A stretch of DNA of 64,000 nt from Hypericum androsaemum (Eukaryota; Streptophyta; Magnoliopsida; Malpighiales; Hypericaceae): the NCBI GenBank assembly GCA_963995505.1, contig OZ023187.1, positions 2,921,501-2,985,500 on the forward strand, read 5' to 3'. Made by a program: the position numbers and the translations under genes. Shown one piece after another: positions 19,806 through 31,472 of the stretch. Numbering within the stretch: position 1 is the stretch's first letter; each line of letters begins with the position of its first letter. The notes under the pieces are model-generated. The model ran no database searches. It had not been told where the DNA came from and saw only the letters and a program-made list of their open reading frames with translations.

Positions 19806-20036
19806 AAACAAACTTTCTATGGGGAATGCACTTACTGCTGGGATGGGGATAATGGCAGCCCTTCGATGGCTTCTAGAGGCTGTGCTGTGTACCAGCTTTG
19901 TCGCGGTCCAACTTGACTTTCTCTCCAGGTGGTCAACTTATTTGAGAGGTAAGGACAAAAATTCCTTATAAACAAGGAAATTCTCATTCTCTATTTAATG
20001 TGTTACACATTCCTTAACTTGATTTTAGACTTTTCA
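19806..20036. other. Breakpoint region between TIM9 and the array flank
   Basis: Up to about 19805 the sequence matches the TIM9 leader found in the array units; then it switches to unrelated sequence (GGGGAATGCACTTACTGC...). From about 20037 it matches the flank at 36417. The intervening ~230 bp has no identified source. The metallothionein gene, which lies beside this flank in the other copy, is missing here. Confidence 0.55.
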
Positions 20037-21418
20037 TGCTTTATAATTTATTTATAAGCGGGGCTCAATAGCTATCTCACGTAAAATTATTGTTCAGAGG
20101 GGCGGTTGTATATTTGAAGTCCAAAGGGAAAAGGGTCAGTTAAATGTAACACTGATGACATTTCCAAAAGATAAAAAATAAACTGATGATACTTCCACGA
20201 TAGACCCGAGGTAATTCTTTAACCACCTAAGATTCATAAATTAATTAAATTGAATAACCCAAATTTAAATTAATAAATAATTTATCTCAAAAAAATTTAG
20301 CACCTGTGCGTTAAGTTGGTTGATGGTTCTGGATGGGAATAAATTATATCTAGCTATGCAGTGTTATCACTGGTATTCATTTTTTGCGATGATTTTTATG
20401 TTATTGAATTTTGTCGTTGCCAAAATTTTATGAGACTCACACAACTTTACAAGGATAGATTCTATAATTTTAGTATGTAATACAATTATTATTAATAAAT
20501 TTTGTCTATTCAAAAAATTGAATAAGAGACGAAGTTAGTTATGGCTATTAAATAATTTCAAAATACAATTACGTTAAAATTTAGTAAGGTAAAATTATGC
20601 CACCATTTATTAATTAGATTTCAAAGTTAAACCTCAATTACTGCAATAAATATCTAAATATCATATGATTTATGAAAGACACCAAACAGAGAAAAATTGG
20701 GGCATTAAAGATTGGGTAATAAGTAACATCCATAATGAATGAAGATTAATAATTTTTTGTGTGGAAAGAAGATTAATATCTTGATTAAGACTTGAAGTGA
20801 TAATCATGAGACCTAGAGATTATGTCCTGACACCCTTCTTAAAAAAAGAGATTATGTCCTGACAAATGAGTTACCAATGAGAAGAGATTGCCAGCTCCTC
20901 GGTTGATTCGTCCACTTTAATTCTTTGGAATTACCGGCCGAACGGAAATTTATTTCCACCATAGAAAAGGTGAAAGATGTATCAATCACTTGGCTAAAGA
21001 AATTTAAAAAAATGTACACATGGTATACATACTTAACAAAACCAGATCGTACCAAGATTAGTTAGCCGAGCAGGTATTTAAACGACAGATAGTTTCAGAA
21101 AAAAAAAACAAAATAATTAACACACAAAGTGCCACAACACAACTTGGACTATATTAATCTCCAAAAGGAGAACCAATTATGTTGCTTCTTCTCTCTTTCA
21201 GCGTGCTGTGTTTTGGTGACAGGTCAGGCAAGATTTCTGTGAAGTATGGTACTTGAATTGCAGATGCCATGGGCCTTTGTTGTCTTCAGGTAAAACACTA
21301 CCACTACTCCGTGATGGTTTGACTCATATTTAGAGTCGAATACTATAAAATCTTATTTTTTAAAAAAATTTTCAATAATATTTTTTTATTTGTAAGGATT
21401 GAATCCAAAATTTTTCGT
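20037..21418. repeat. Array-flank block P, copy 1 (paralogous to 36417-39395)
   Basis: Collinear with 36417-36465 plus 38074-39395 with several percent divergence, for example GGCGGTTGTATATTTGAAG, AACACTGATGACATTTCC and CATATGATTTATGAAAGAC. This copy lacks the hAT insertion present in the other. AT-rich, without a recognisable gene. In both copies it directly precedes the start of an OBGM-bearing unit. Confidence 0.85.
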
Positions 21419-21659
21419 ATGAGAATTTAATTCTCTTATTACTTGGACCAACTATAAAAACATGACGATGACTGGTTTGGGCTTGTGATTATGCAGAAAA
21501 AAGTATCAGTTCCATTTTGTGGTGGGCCTTGAAAGCCTTGCATCCCCTGTTGGTGGAGTTCTGCTTTTTTCCGTTGAAATTATTCACCTCAAACGTCCAA
21601 GTCTCTTCTTTCCCTTTATGCTTTCTCATAAAAGGCTGGCTTTGTTTTTCCCTTCTCGG

Positions 21660-22090
21660 GTGAGCTTAAAACCAAAATAAATCGCAATTCGTAACAAACC
21701 ATACCAAGCCATACCGAAAAATTAAAATCGCAAAACTAAAGTAGTATTTTTAAACCGCACTGCACCACACTGCATACTTTCAGTACAAGGTTGCTTTGTA
21801 TTTTATTCACCCGTGAAACCGCACCGCACCGTACCGCATCTATCCTAAGTGCTTGCTTTTTTGTTGTAACTCTTGGTGTTTATTTTATTTTAACTCTTGG
21901 ATGTCAAACTGCAACCCGCACCGCACCACCCCGATACAGCGACACCTCGAACAATGCAATTTTCTACCAAACCGCAAACTGCGCGGTGTACATTTTACCA
22001 AAATAAAAATTGCGATGCGGTGTCAATTTGTACACCGACACCGCAAAATCGCACCGAACTCACTCCTACTCATGATGGTCCCTATTCATC
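21660..22090. mobile_element. MITE-like insertion in unit 1
   Basis: About 430 bp interrupts sequence that is continuous in units 2-6 (TTTTTCCCTTCTCATCAAGAGG there). Its ends are roughly inverted: GGGTGAGCTTAAAACC on the left, and GAACTCACTCCTA on the right whose complement starts TAGGAGTGAGTTC. The interior is full of ACCGCACCGCACC motifs, typical of small non-autonomous hAT-type elements in plants. No clean target-site duplication was found. Confidence 0.5.
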
Positions 22091-23098
22091 GAGAAGACGC
22101 ATGCCTCTTGGTATTTTCAAACCAATCAATATAGAAAGGTCGAATTCGGACGTTTGAATTTAGCTCCTCCGAACAAATATTTAACATTGATATTTTCTTA
22201 AATGTTCGAACTCAATATATTTTTGCTATTCCTTTGTCAATTGATCTTGTTGGTAGTAACTTTCGGATCATTACGATAGTATGTTTATGGAAAATATTAA
22301 CATAAGTTTTTATAGGAGGAGTTTTGTTTGAGGAAAATATTTAGTTTTCAATACAATAAAATATATATATTTTTTAGATAAAGTCATTTTTTTAGAATGA
22401 AAAATAAGGTCATGGACAATAATTCCTCGAGGGAAGAGGTCAAAATTAGTAATGAAACCCACTGCCTGAGATCTTTTGAATGTCTGGATCCAGTAGCATG
22501 TTTTGACCTGTATCGATCGTGGAGAGGAACCACACATCACGAAAGGTACTGTACCTTTTCTACCATTGGTTGGGCCCTTCAGAAGAGAGGAAACACGACA
22601 TAAGATGAATATCTTATCAGCTTCACATAATTTCAATGACAAGAATAACGAACTGGCCCTGTTTTTTCGGTCGTTACTAACTAGTTACCGGACACCTATG
22701 GGTCGATTAATTCAGTTCGAGCCAGGTGGAAGAAACAAGCCTTGTTTGCACTTAATTGGGTTACTAACATTGATTCAATACTTTTTTTTTGCGAACACCA
22801 ACTCGGTTGGCTTGCAAAGTCTCTATTGATGTTAGAAAATGGTTGACTTGCTGCAGAATGGACCACCGAACAACAGCAAAAGCAAAATAGCCTATCATAT
22901 CAAAGCAAACAATGTGGATCTTAGTCCATGTGCAAACAGAAAGAAACAAATTTTCAAAAGAAATGAGAAAATGACAGGAGTGAAATTTTGCTGAAAACTA
23001 GAAGATAAACCTGACCTCTTTGATGGGTATTTCCCAAGGTCCAATGTCGCATGGTATGACCAGGACGAACTGCGGGATTTCTTCCTTGTCCCTGCAGA

Positions 23099-25029
23099 TC
23101 AAGCTGAATACCGCAGCCACGGTTCAAGTCCGACGCGCCTCTTTACTAGAAGGACACAAAAGTTAAGCACGATTTCATGAGAAATTAAAACGATTAAGGA
23201 AGGCCGGTCAGAGAGACCTTGTTGATGGTGCTCCAGCTCCAAGACAAGATCTTTTAGCTGCACCCATGGTGGTAGTCCTTTCTTACCATCCAATGCAGCC
23301 GCTAGGTCCAGCACATAAGCTAAAACCTTTGTACGTTCTATGTGCCGGAGAAAAGCATGTCCAAGTCCACGAGCTTCATGAGCTCCTTTTATGAGTCCAG
23401 GAATGTCAGCCACGGTAATGGAGAAGTCACTAAAGCTTAATTTCCCTAAATTTGGTCTTAAAGTTGTGAAGGCGTAGTGGCCTACTCTTGGCTTAGCCCT
23501 AGAAAGAGCTCCTAATAGAGTGCTTTTACCAGCATTCGGCATGCCAACGAGACCCACATCAGCGATGCTCTTCAGTTCCAAAATCAAAACAGCTTCGAAA
23601 CCAGGTGTACCAGCAGTATGAGGAGATTGATTCCCACTCTCTGTTTCGGCATACGAAGCACTTTCACTATTGAGCCCTGACTTGTTAAGCTTAGCCTTCT
23701 TTGAGACATTTGAAGAATGGACATTGCCCAAACCACCATCTCCTCCCAGAGCAATAATAATTTGCTGACCAGGTTCGGTCAATTCTGCGACATTGTAATA
23801 TACACGTTCCTCACCTTGCAACTCTGGCTGAGTTGTGCCAGTGCTTGCCGATTTTTCCCCTGATATTTCGTTATCAGCAGACGAGTTAACAGAACATTGT
23901 GAAAAGAAAGCTCCTTCTACTTTATTTAGGGCCTCAGGGACGGACTCCAGATTAGGTTTTGCATGCTCAGCGTCAAGAGAGCCTGGAAGGTCCCAAGGGT
24001 CCAAATCTTCCCTGGAACATTTCACAACTTTGGAAGGAAGTTCCCCCTTCAAGAGATGAATCACAGTGCCAACAGGTACTCGGACAACCTACAAGCAAGA
24101 AACTTCCAATGAAATTTGAAAGAGCGAAATCATGCCACCTTCATGGTAACAGAATAGGTAAAACTAACTACCTTGTCTTCTCCTCGAGTTCCTATCATAT
24201 TTTTTGAGGCTCCGTGATCCCCTTTTGATGCATTCTGTTAAACCATAATCAGGATTCAGTCCTTATAGTGCCTGTCACCAAGCTATCTATTCGGAAAAAA
24301 AGTAATAACGAAACCAGCCTACAAAAACAACTGCTTCTGTAGACTGTAGGTAAGAAATTGGGAGCTACGACACGAGAACAGGTACTCATCTAAAGTTTGT
24401 TAAAGAGAGGCAAGAAAGGAAGTACAACATACAACATGATGATGCAAACTGCTGAAATCCCAAACAGCAGATGAGCATTCAAGTATAACATCACCGCCTC
24501 TTCCTCCATTTCCACCTACGTTTCCGAGTTTTCACGAATGAGAAGAGCAGACACATTAAGAAATTTCTAGAAAACCTATCTGTCATATAAGCAAAAATCC
24601 CGAATGATATCAAACAGTAGATGACCGAAGAAACCCTGAAAGACAACTTCAACCTATCATATCCCTTGCTAGATTTTATTCATGTCAAGAAATTTACCAT
24701 CCGGTCTACCATGTCGATCACGTCGGCTGCGACGAACACTAAAGCAACCAGTTCCCCCATCACCTCCTTTTGCATACAGCTTAATCCTGTCTCTCATTCT
24801 AGTTTCCTGTGAAGAGGACCACAAAAAAATTATCAACAGCAAGTCCAAAACTACGACAAGATAAAATCTGGGAGAAGTGTTTTAACACCTGCAAAGGCGC
24901 TGCCTTTTGTTTCACTTGAACACCGTCCGAATAACAGAACAAAGACGTCAAACCCCATGGACATTTCGAGGACTTCCTCAAAGCTTCTTCCAAGTAGCAA
25001 ACCGATTTCGCACTACTGCGCATCCACAT
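23099..25029 (-). pseudogene. OBGM: OBGM copy 1, C-terminally truncated by a 510-bp deletion
   Basis: Exons 24889-25029, 24698-24806, 24433-24515, 24172-24234 and the last from 24088 down to 23099. Splice sites and the Obg and G1-G3 parts equal those of the intact copy at 40911. After SLIV the frame runs into former 3' sequence and adds about 30 unrelated residues (start LISHEIV), so the NKID (G4) and G5 motifs are gone. Residue after GAHE is Ala. Distinguishing bases include a C at about 23826 (CTGGCTGAG) and TTTTT at about 23852, not seen in the other copies. A stable, guanine-specific GTPase is unlikely. Confidence 0.85.
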
Positions 25030-25911
25030 GTCTCCCCCCTTTCTCTATCACCTTATGCTACCAACATTAACCTACAAAACAAACAAAAGGAACACATGCT
25101 TAACGTTCGAAAACGTGTTTCATCTTCTCAATTGGAGTGCCAATGAGGCCCAATATCGAGAGGTTCCCGGTTCGACTGCTGAGTGATTAATACCAAACTG
25201 GCCTAACTGGGTTCCAAAAGTTACACATCATTATAGAACCAAGTCCTCAAAAACAAAAACACATACTGACATATAATTAATTCAGGTAAACATACACAAG
25301 CTTCAACGAAGAGGCAGACAAGGAAAAGTGTTTAAAGAGGGGAGGCTCCTACTACGAAAAAGAAGTGAAATTTCTGCAACTCTGTTTGAGGCAAATTGAC
25401 GAACACTTGGTGAGCATATTTTCCAAAACACACAGCAGCGAAAAAGACTCCGAGTCGCTTTGAAGGACCGGGGATTGCTTTGATCTCCTATAGAAAGCAG
25501 GGCAGGTGACCAGTCGTCCCGAGACAAGACAAGGCAGCTGATGTTTCCAGGAATAAAAGAAGACAACTCGTCATGTATCCGTCTTCCGGTTAAGGGTAAG
25601 TTTATTTTTTTCATTAATTAATGTTTTAGGAATAATTTTTCAACTAAGATATTTTTAATAAAAATCAGGTTTATTGTCCTCGGAATGAGACTTTGTATTT
25701 CAAAGGGAAGTGTTAGTGTTCTATTCTATGCTCAGAAAACCTTCTTATAATAAAGGGAAAAGTACAAACAAAAATTTTCTACTATGATCATGAACTATGT
25801 AAACGCTATTGATGATCCTGACATTGATATTTTTTTTTGTAACAGAGACTCGAGAAGGGTCCGGGACAAATTAGTTCTCGGAACTTAGAAACGGTGTCGT
25901 TTCTAGGCTGA
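25030..25911 (-). promoter_or_regulatory. OBGM upstream spacer (recurs in every unit)
   Basis: The ~880 bp between the OBGM start codon and the TIM9 fragment. It should contain the OBGM 5' leader and promoter. A 103-codon minus-strand frame (25303-25614) is preserved in every unit, but only because the units are nearly identical; it has no recognisable domain. Equivalent spacers lie at 31473, 42947, 49392, 56347 and 63302 onward. Confidence 0.5.
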
Positions 25912-26235
25912 TTTGGCAAGCACAAGAACCAAAACCCCTACCGATAAACAGTTCTCGACAATAATCCCCAATCTAATAATTTGCCACAGCGTATCGATCT
26001 GCTATCGATTCGTTCGGCTGATAGCACACAGCACATTAAACTAGCTCGAAGCAAACACGCACCAACTCAAAGCAACCCCTGAGCTATATAGAGCTAGAAA
26101 CCTAAAAAGCTTGAAACTTTTCAATCGCTGAACCTAAAGGACAAGAACCCACCTAAGAAATCACCTCAAGAACATGTTACCCCGTTAAATTCCGGCGCCG
26201 AAGGAGGGGCAAAATGGGAAAAAGTAACCCCATAC

Positions 26236-26330
26236 ATGTCACGGACCTGGAGCTGGTCGATCATGGAAGCCATCCGGGCCTTGTCTTCCTCCGGAACGCC
26301 CTCCAAACCCGCCATCATGCCCTTGTCCAT
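26236..26330 (-). pseudogene. Orphan TIM9 exon 1, unit 1
   Basis: Encodes MDKGMMAGLEGVPEEDKARM and on to QVRD, identical to the full TIM9 exon 1 except Leu to Val at residue 12 and an altered splice edge (GACAT|GTATGG instead of GACAG|GTATGG). About 320 bp of intron follows (homology with 19367 onward), then the match ends; exon 2 is absent. Upstream, the native leader and promoter continue (CCCTAAATTAAAAATTGAACC...), which the full TIM9 copy has lost. It could drive a transcript toward the OBGM gene downstream on the same strand. Confidence 0.85.
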
Positions 26331-26346
26331 CCTTTCAAAACCCTAA

Positions 26347-27755
26347 ATTAAAAATTGAACCTTTCAGGTTCTTCTCTTGTTGCTTTTGGTCGGGAAAGAA
26401 TCCAAAGTGAGAGAGAGGTGAAGAGGGTTTTAGTTTACTGTGCGTGTTTCTGTTTGGTGTGTGTATTTTAAAAGTGGGCCGGTTAGGGCTATGTCTTTTG
26501 GGCTTATTGAAGTAGGCTGGGCTGGGTTAGCGTTCATGGGCCCTGTCTAATGCCGGCAGAAATACAACTATTAGAACGAGTTGATCTCGTTTACATTATT
26601 ATTTCGTCGTGGATATTTGGCCGCATCCCTTTTCACCCTTCTTTTTGGTATCGCCTAAAAAGTTATTTTCGATCTATTTACACCCTCTATTACAAGTAAT
26701 TTAAATATGCGCTATTTTTAAAACTTGAGATTGAAGCTATAGCATAGCGAATCAAACTTTACCGATGGAAAATTTTGATGTTGGAAGGATTAAAAAAAAC
26801 GTTATCTAGTTTCTAGTTTTTTTCGCAAGGTCACATCCAAGCATCTATCACGTTATATTTTAACGTACGTTTGCAAGGTCTTCGACAATAATTGACATTA
26901 AATTTAATTATTGTCACTAAAATACAACATTTTTTTAATACGTAGAATACAACATTATATATTAGACAATTATAAAAAAATTCAGAATCTCGCACGTATA
27001 AGTCATTATTTCCTCCATACATTATACTTTACCAAATAGAATACCAACAAGAACTTGAATTAATTAGTGAAAATTCTCTAACTTAGTAATATGTCATCAA
27101 TTCAGAAAGCGCGGTTGTTTTAAAATTCCAAACAATTTTTTAGTTGCATTTGTGGGTTTATCTGAATTAAAATTGTCGATATAGTAACATCCATTTTTTT
27201 TAAAAAGGTGCAAGTATAGAACTGTACGCTAGAGGAAGTCAAAGCGTATGGAATTCGATAATTAGATTCTTGAAAATTATTTAATTTGGATAAAGAATTT
27301 GGCATGCGGCTTCAATTTGTAAGAATAAATTATACACTAATGTAATATGAAAATGCTATTTCGATCTATAAATTTTTAATTATAAAAAAATTCGAAAATT
27401 GAAGCACGTATTTTTTTTTTTGCAATATATGTAATCAATACCATATACAATCACGTATTGGCCACACCGAAACATGCACAATATAAGGAAACCCTAATAT
27501 TTAATTAAGATCTCCATAGTACAGATACAATTTGGACATAGAACCAGCCAAAGGGACAAACAGCAAATAGAAAATCCCACAAAGGGATTTTTATATGCAA
27601 AAGTCCAATGGCTTGCTTTATTCAAATTACAAAGGACACGTACATAATAATTGTCACATTTTTGGGTTTCCCATATTACCCCTCTAAAAGATTATTATAT
27701 GATATAAATTATGCTCTGGCTGGATAATTATGGGTGACCCTTTTGTGACTTTGTC
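26347..27755. other. TIM9-type promoter and AT-rich spacer (recurs in every unit)
   Basis: The first ~250 bp is the probable TIM9 promoter/leader: a GA-rich leader, then AAAGTGGGCCGGTTAGGGC and GGCTGGGCTGGG; GGGCC-type motifs are common in promoters of plant housekeeping genes. A GT microsatellite here has one more GT in units 3-5 than in units 1-2. The remaining ~1.1 kb is AT-rich with no gene. Short minus-strand frames (26831-27022, 27120-27305) have no family signature. Confidence 0.5.
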
Positions 27756-28438
27756 TCATTTGTTGCATGAGCAGCCATTGCAGGTGCAGTTTGAGCCGCA
27801 CTTGCAGTCGTTCTCCGAGGCGAAGCTCATCTCGGACCTCTCATAGAACCTGCAATATTATTTAAATGAAAATTAATTTTAATATTTTATTGTCATATAT
27901 TAATCATGCCAGAAAATCGTTGTACAAAGATAATTTAGTTATTAGCACGATTTGTACACAATTGGATAGACATCGTCGTAATCTAAATGACTACTAAATG
28001 ACTATATCAGAGTATGCTTAACTTTGCTTGTATACAACTTCCAAAATGATGACCTAACCATGATTAATTTCAATATAATCTGATTTTTTACTTGCTAATA
28101 AAAAGTTATGGTCTGTTTCATCTGGATCACTAACATGTCCTCGTAATTAGGAATTATGCCAACTTTTTGTTGGTGTAAAATGAAAGTCAAATCTCTTTCT
28201 GAATGCTTTTTGAGCGTTGACTTTTTGGAGAAGTTTATCTGTAAACATATGACCTTCTTTCTATGGTAGATAACTATTATTTTATTGTATAAATAATGAT
28301 CTGAAGTTTTAGATTCTGATGACTAATATATATATAAGTGTGTGTGTATATGTGGTAGCTTCTTCTCGCCGGCGACTAGGAGACTTACATCTTGTTAACC
28401 GGAGCAACGCCGGCGATGGTCGTCGACTCCGATGAGAA
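27756..28438 (-). pseudogene. Truncated metallothionein (part of exon 2 and exon 3), unit 1
   Basis: Exon 3 (27756-27849) ends with the Cys-rich tail [16 protein letters not shown]; exon 2 is cut at the unit junction (28432-28438) after [14 protein letters not shown] sequence. Exon 1 with the N-terminal Cys cluster and the promoter are missing, so no metallothionein can be made from this fragment alone. Confidence 0.88.
28432..28438. other. Unit junction 1-2 (microhomology ATGAGAA)
   Basis: Left of it the sequence is metallothionein exon 2 (as at 34875); right of it is the unit start (as at 39396). ATGAGAA is shared by both parental sites, the signature of a microhomology-mediated or short-homology exchange. 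Confidence 0.85.
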
Positions 28439-29541
28439 TTTAATTCTCTTATTAGCTGGACCAAAATGACGATGACTGGTTTATGCAGAAAAAAGTATCA
28501 GTTCCATTTTGTGGTGGGCCTTGAATGCCTTGCGTCCCCTGTTGGTGGAGTTCTGCTTTTTGCTGTTGAAATTATTCACCTCAATCGTCCACGTCTCTTC
28601 TTTCCCTTTATGCTTTCTCATAAAAGGCTCGCTTTGTTTTTCCCTTCTCATCAAGAGGACGCATGCCTGCTTGGTATTTACAAACCAATCAATATAGAAA
28701 GGTCAAATTGGGACGTTTGAATTTACGTCGAACAAATATTTAACATGGATATTTTCTTAATTGTTCGAACTCGATATATTTTTGCTACTCCTTTGTCATT
28801 TGATCTTGTTGGTAGTAACTTTCGGAACATTACGATAGTATGTTTATGGAAAATATTAACATAATTAGTAATGAAACCCACTACCTGAGATCTTTTGAAT
28901 GTCTGGATCCAGTAGCATGTTTCGACCTGTATCGATCGTGGAGAACTACGGTGATAAACTGGGTAGGGCCGCAACCACACATCACGAAAAGCACTGTACC
29001 TTTCTACCATGGTTGGGCCCTTCAGAAGAGAGGAAACACGACATAAGATGAATATCTTATCAGCTTCACATAATTTCAATGACAAGAATAACGAACTGGC
29101 CCTGTTTTTTCGGTCGTTACTAACTAGTTACCGGACACCTATGGGTCGATTAATTCAGTTCGAGCCAGGTGGAAGAAACAAGCCTTGTTTGCACTTAATT
29201 GGGTTACTAACATTGATTCAATACTTTTTTTTTGCGAACACCAACTCGGTTGGCTTGCAAAGTCTCTATTGATGTTAGAAAATGGTTGACTTGCTGCAGA
29301 ATGGACCACCGAACAACAGCAAAAGCAAAATAGCCTATCATATCAAAGCAAACAATGTGGATCTTAGTCCATGTGCAAACAGAAAGAAACAAATTTTCAA
29401 AAGAAATGAGAAAATGACAGGAGTGAAATTTTGCTGAAAACTAGAAGATAAACCTGACCTCTTTGATGGGTATTTCCCAAGGTCCAATGTCGCATGGTAT
29501 GACCAGGACGAACTGCGGGATTTCTTCCTTGTCCCTGCAGA

Positions 29542-31472
29542 TCAAGCTGAATACCGCAGCCACGGTTCAAGTCCGACGCGCCTCTTTACTAGAAGGACAC
29601 AAAAGTTAAGCACGATTTCATGAGAAATTAAAACGATTAAGGAAGGCCGGTCAGAGAGACCTTGTTGATGGTGCTCCAGCTCCAAGACAAGATCTTTTAG
29701 CTGCACCCATGGTGGTAGTCCTTTCTTACCATCCAATGCAGCCGCTAGGTCCAGCACATAAGCTAAAACCTTTGTACGTTCTATGTGCCGTAGAAAAGCA
29801 TGTCCAAGTCCACGATCTTCATGAGCTCCTTTTATGAGTCCAGGAATGTCAGCCACGGTAATGGAGAAGTCACTAAAGCTTAATTTCCCTAAATTTGGTC
29901 TTAAAGTTGTGAAGGCGTAGTGGCCTACTCTTGGCTTAGCCCTAGAAAGAGCTCCTAATAGAGTGCTTTTACCAGCATTCGGCATGCCAACGAGACCCAC
30001 ATCAGCGATGCTCTTCAGTTCCAAAATCAAAACAGCTTCGAAACCAGGTGTACCAGCAGTATGAGGAGATTGATTCCCACTCTCTGTTTCGGCATACGAA
30101 GCACTTTCACTATTGAGCCCTGACTTGTTAAGCTTAGCCTTCTTTGAGACATTTGAAGAATGGACATTGCCCAAACCACCATCTCCTCCCAGAGCAATAA
30201 TAATTTGCTGACCAGGTTCGGTCAATTCTGCGACATTGTAATATACACGTTCCTCACCTTGCAACTCTGGTTGAGTTGTGCCAGTGCTTGCCGATTTCTC
30301 CCCTGATATTTCGTTATCAGCAGACGAGTTAACAGAACATTGTGAAAAGAAAGCTCCTTCTACTTTATTTAGGGCCTCAGGGACGGACTCCAGATTAGGT
30401 TTTGCATGCTCAGCGTCAAGAGAGCCTGGAAGGTCCCAAGGGTCCAAATCTTCCCTGGAACATTTCACAACTTTGGAAGGAAGTTCCCCCTTCAAGAGAT
30501 GAATCACAGTGCCAACAGGTACTCGGACAACCTACAAGCAAGAAACTTCCAATGAAATTTGAAAGAGCGAAATCATGCCACCTTCATGGTAACAGAATAG
30601 GTAAAACTAACTACCTTGTCTTCTCCTCGAGTTCCTATCATATTTTTTGAGGCTCCGTGATCCCCTTTTGATGCATTCTGTTAAACCATAATCAGGATTC
30701 AGTCCTTATAGTGCCTGTCACCAAGCTATCTATTCGGAAAAAAAGTAATAACGAAACCAGCCTACAAAAACAACTGCTTCTGTAGACTGTAGGTAAGAAA
30801 TTGGGAGCTACGACACGAGAACAGGTACTCATCTAAAGTTTGTTAAAGAGAGGCAAGAAAGGAAGTACAACATACAACATGATGATGCAAACTGCTGAAA
30901 TCCCAAACAGCAGATGAGCATTCAAGTATAACATCACCGCCTCTTCCTCCATTTCCACCTACGTTTCCGAGTTTTCACGAATGAGAAGAGCAGACACATT
31001 AAGAAATTTCTAGAAAACCTATCTGTCATATAAGCAAAAATCCCGAATGATATCAAACAGTAGATGACCGAAGAAACCCTGAAAGACAACTTCAACCTAT
31101 CATATCCCTTGCTAGATTTTATTCATGTCAAGAAATTTACCATCCGGTCTACCATGTCGATCACGTCGGCTGCGACGAACACTAAAGCAACCAGTTCCCC
31201 CATCACCTCCTTTTGCATACAGCTTAATCCTGTCTCTCATTCTAGTTTCCTGTGAAGAGGACCACAAAAAAATTATCAACAGCAAGTCCAAAACTACGAC
31301 AAGATAAAATCTGGGAGAAGTGTTTTAACACCTGCAAAGGCGCTGCCTTTTGTTTCACTTGAACACCGTCCGAATAACAGAACAAAGACGTCAAACCCCA
31401 TGGACATTTCGAGGACTTCCTCAAAGCTTCTTCCAAGTAGCAAACCGATTTCGCACTACTGCGCATCCACAT
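29542..31472 (-). pseudogene. OBGM: OBGM copy 2, C-terminally truncated by the 510-bp deletion
   Basis: Exons 31332-31472, 31141-31249, 30876-30958, 30615-30677 and from 30531 down to 29542. Same deletion and same ~30-residue abnormal tail as copy 1. It differs from copies 1, 3, 5 and 6 by GAHEDRGLG instead of GAHEARGLG in the switch II region and a nearby silent G-to-T (GCCGTAG); copy 4 shares both changes. G4 and G5 are lost. Confidence 0.87.

Larger units (their letters stand above)
21419..28431. repeat. Array unit 1 (left end diverged, remainder near-identical to other units)
   Basis: Starts at the ATGAGAA boundary (21419-21425) in its unrearranged context and ends at junction 28432. From 21419 to about 22572 it differs from the other units by substitutions, a ~430-bp insertion (21660-22090), a ~135-bp extra segment (about 22306-22440) and a 28-bp deletion near 22530. 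From about 22575 on it is nearly base-for-base identical to unit 2. Contents on the minus strand: OBGM with the 510-bp deletion, TIM9 exon 1 fragment, metallothionein exon 3 and part of exon 2. Confidence 0.88.

Noticed and set aside
23000..23150. Open stretch with AG and GT edges downstream of OBGM (DKEEIPQFVLVIPCDIGPWE frame)
   Set aside because: About 42 open codons, no recognised family and no convincing partner exons. A chance frame in the former 3' region is more likely.
25140..25185. GGTTCGACTG as a tRNA/SINE box B in each unit
   Set aside because: No box A at the correct upstream distance on either strand, no cloverleaf and no target-site duplication.
25303..25614. 103-codon minus-strand open frame present in every unit
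   Set aside because: It is preserved only because the units are nearly identical. No domain or family signature, and it lies in the OBGM upstream spacer.
28466..28720. 84-codon frame with SPVGGVLLFAVE, reminiscent of a CLC chloride-channel motif
   Set aside because: Only about eight residues resemble CLC proteins, with no flanking transmembrane context. The frame recurs only through unit duplication and is disrupted in unit 1.
28723..29085. 120-codon minus-strand frame near each unit start
   Set aside because: No motif; it changes frame in unit 1 because of small indels, as expected for non-coding DNA.
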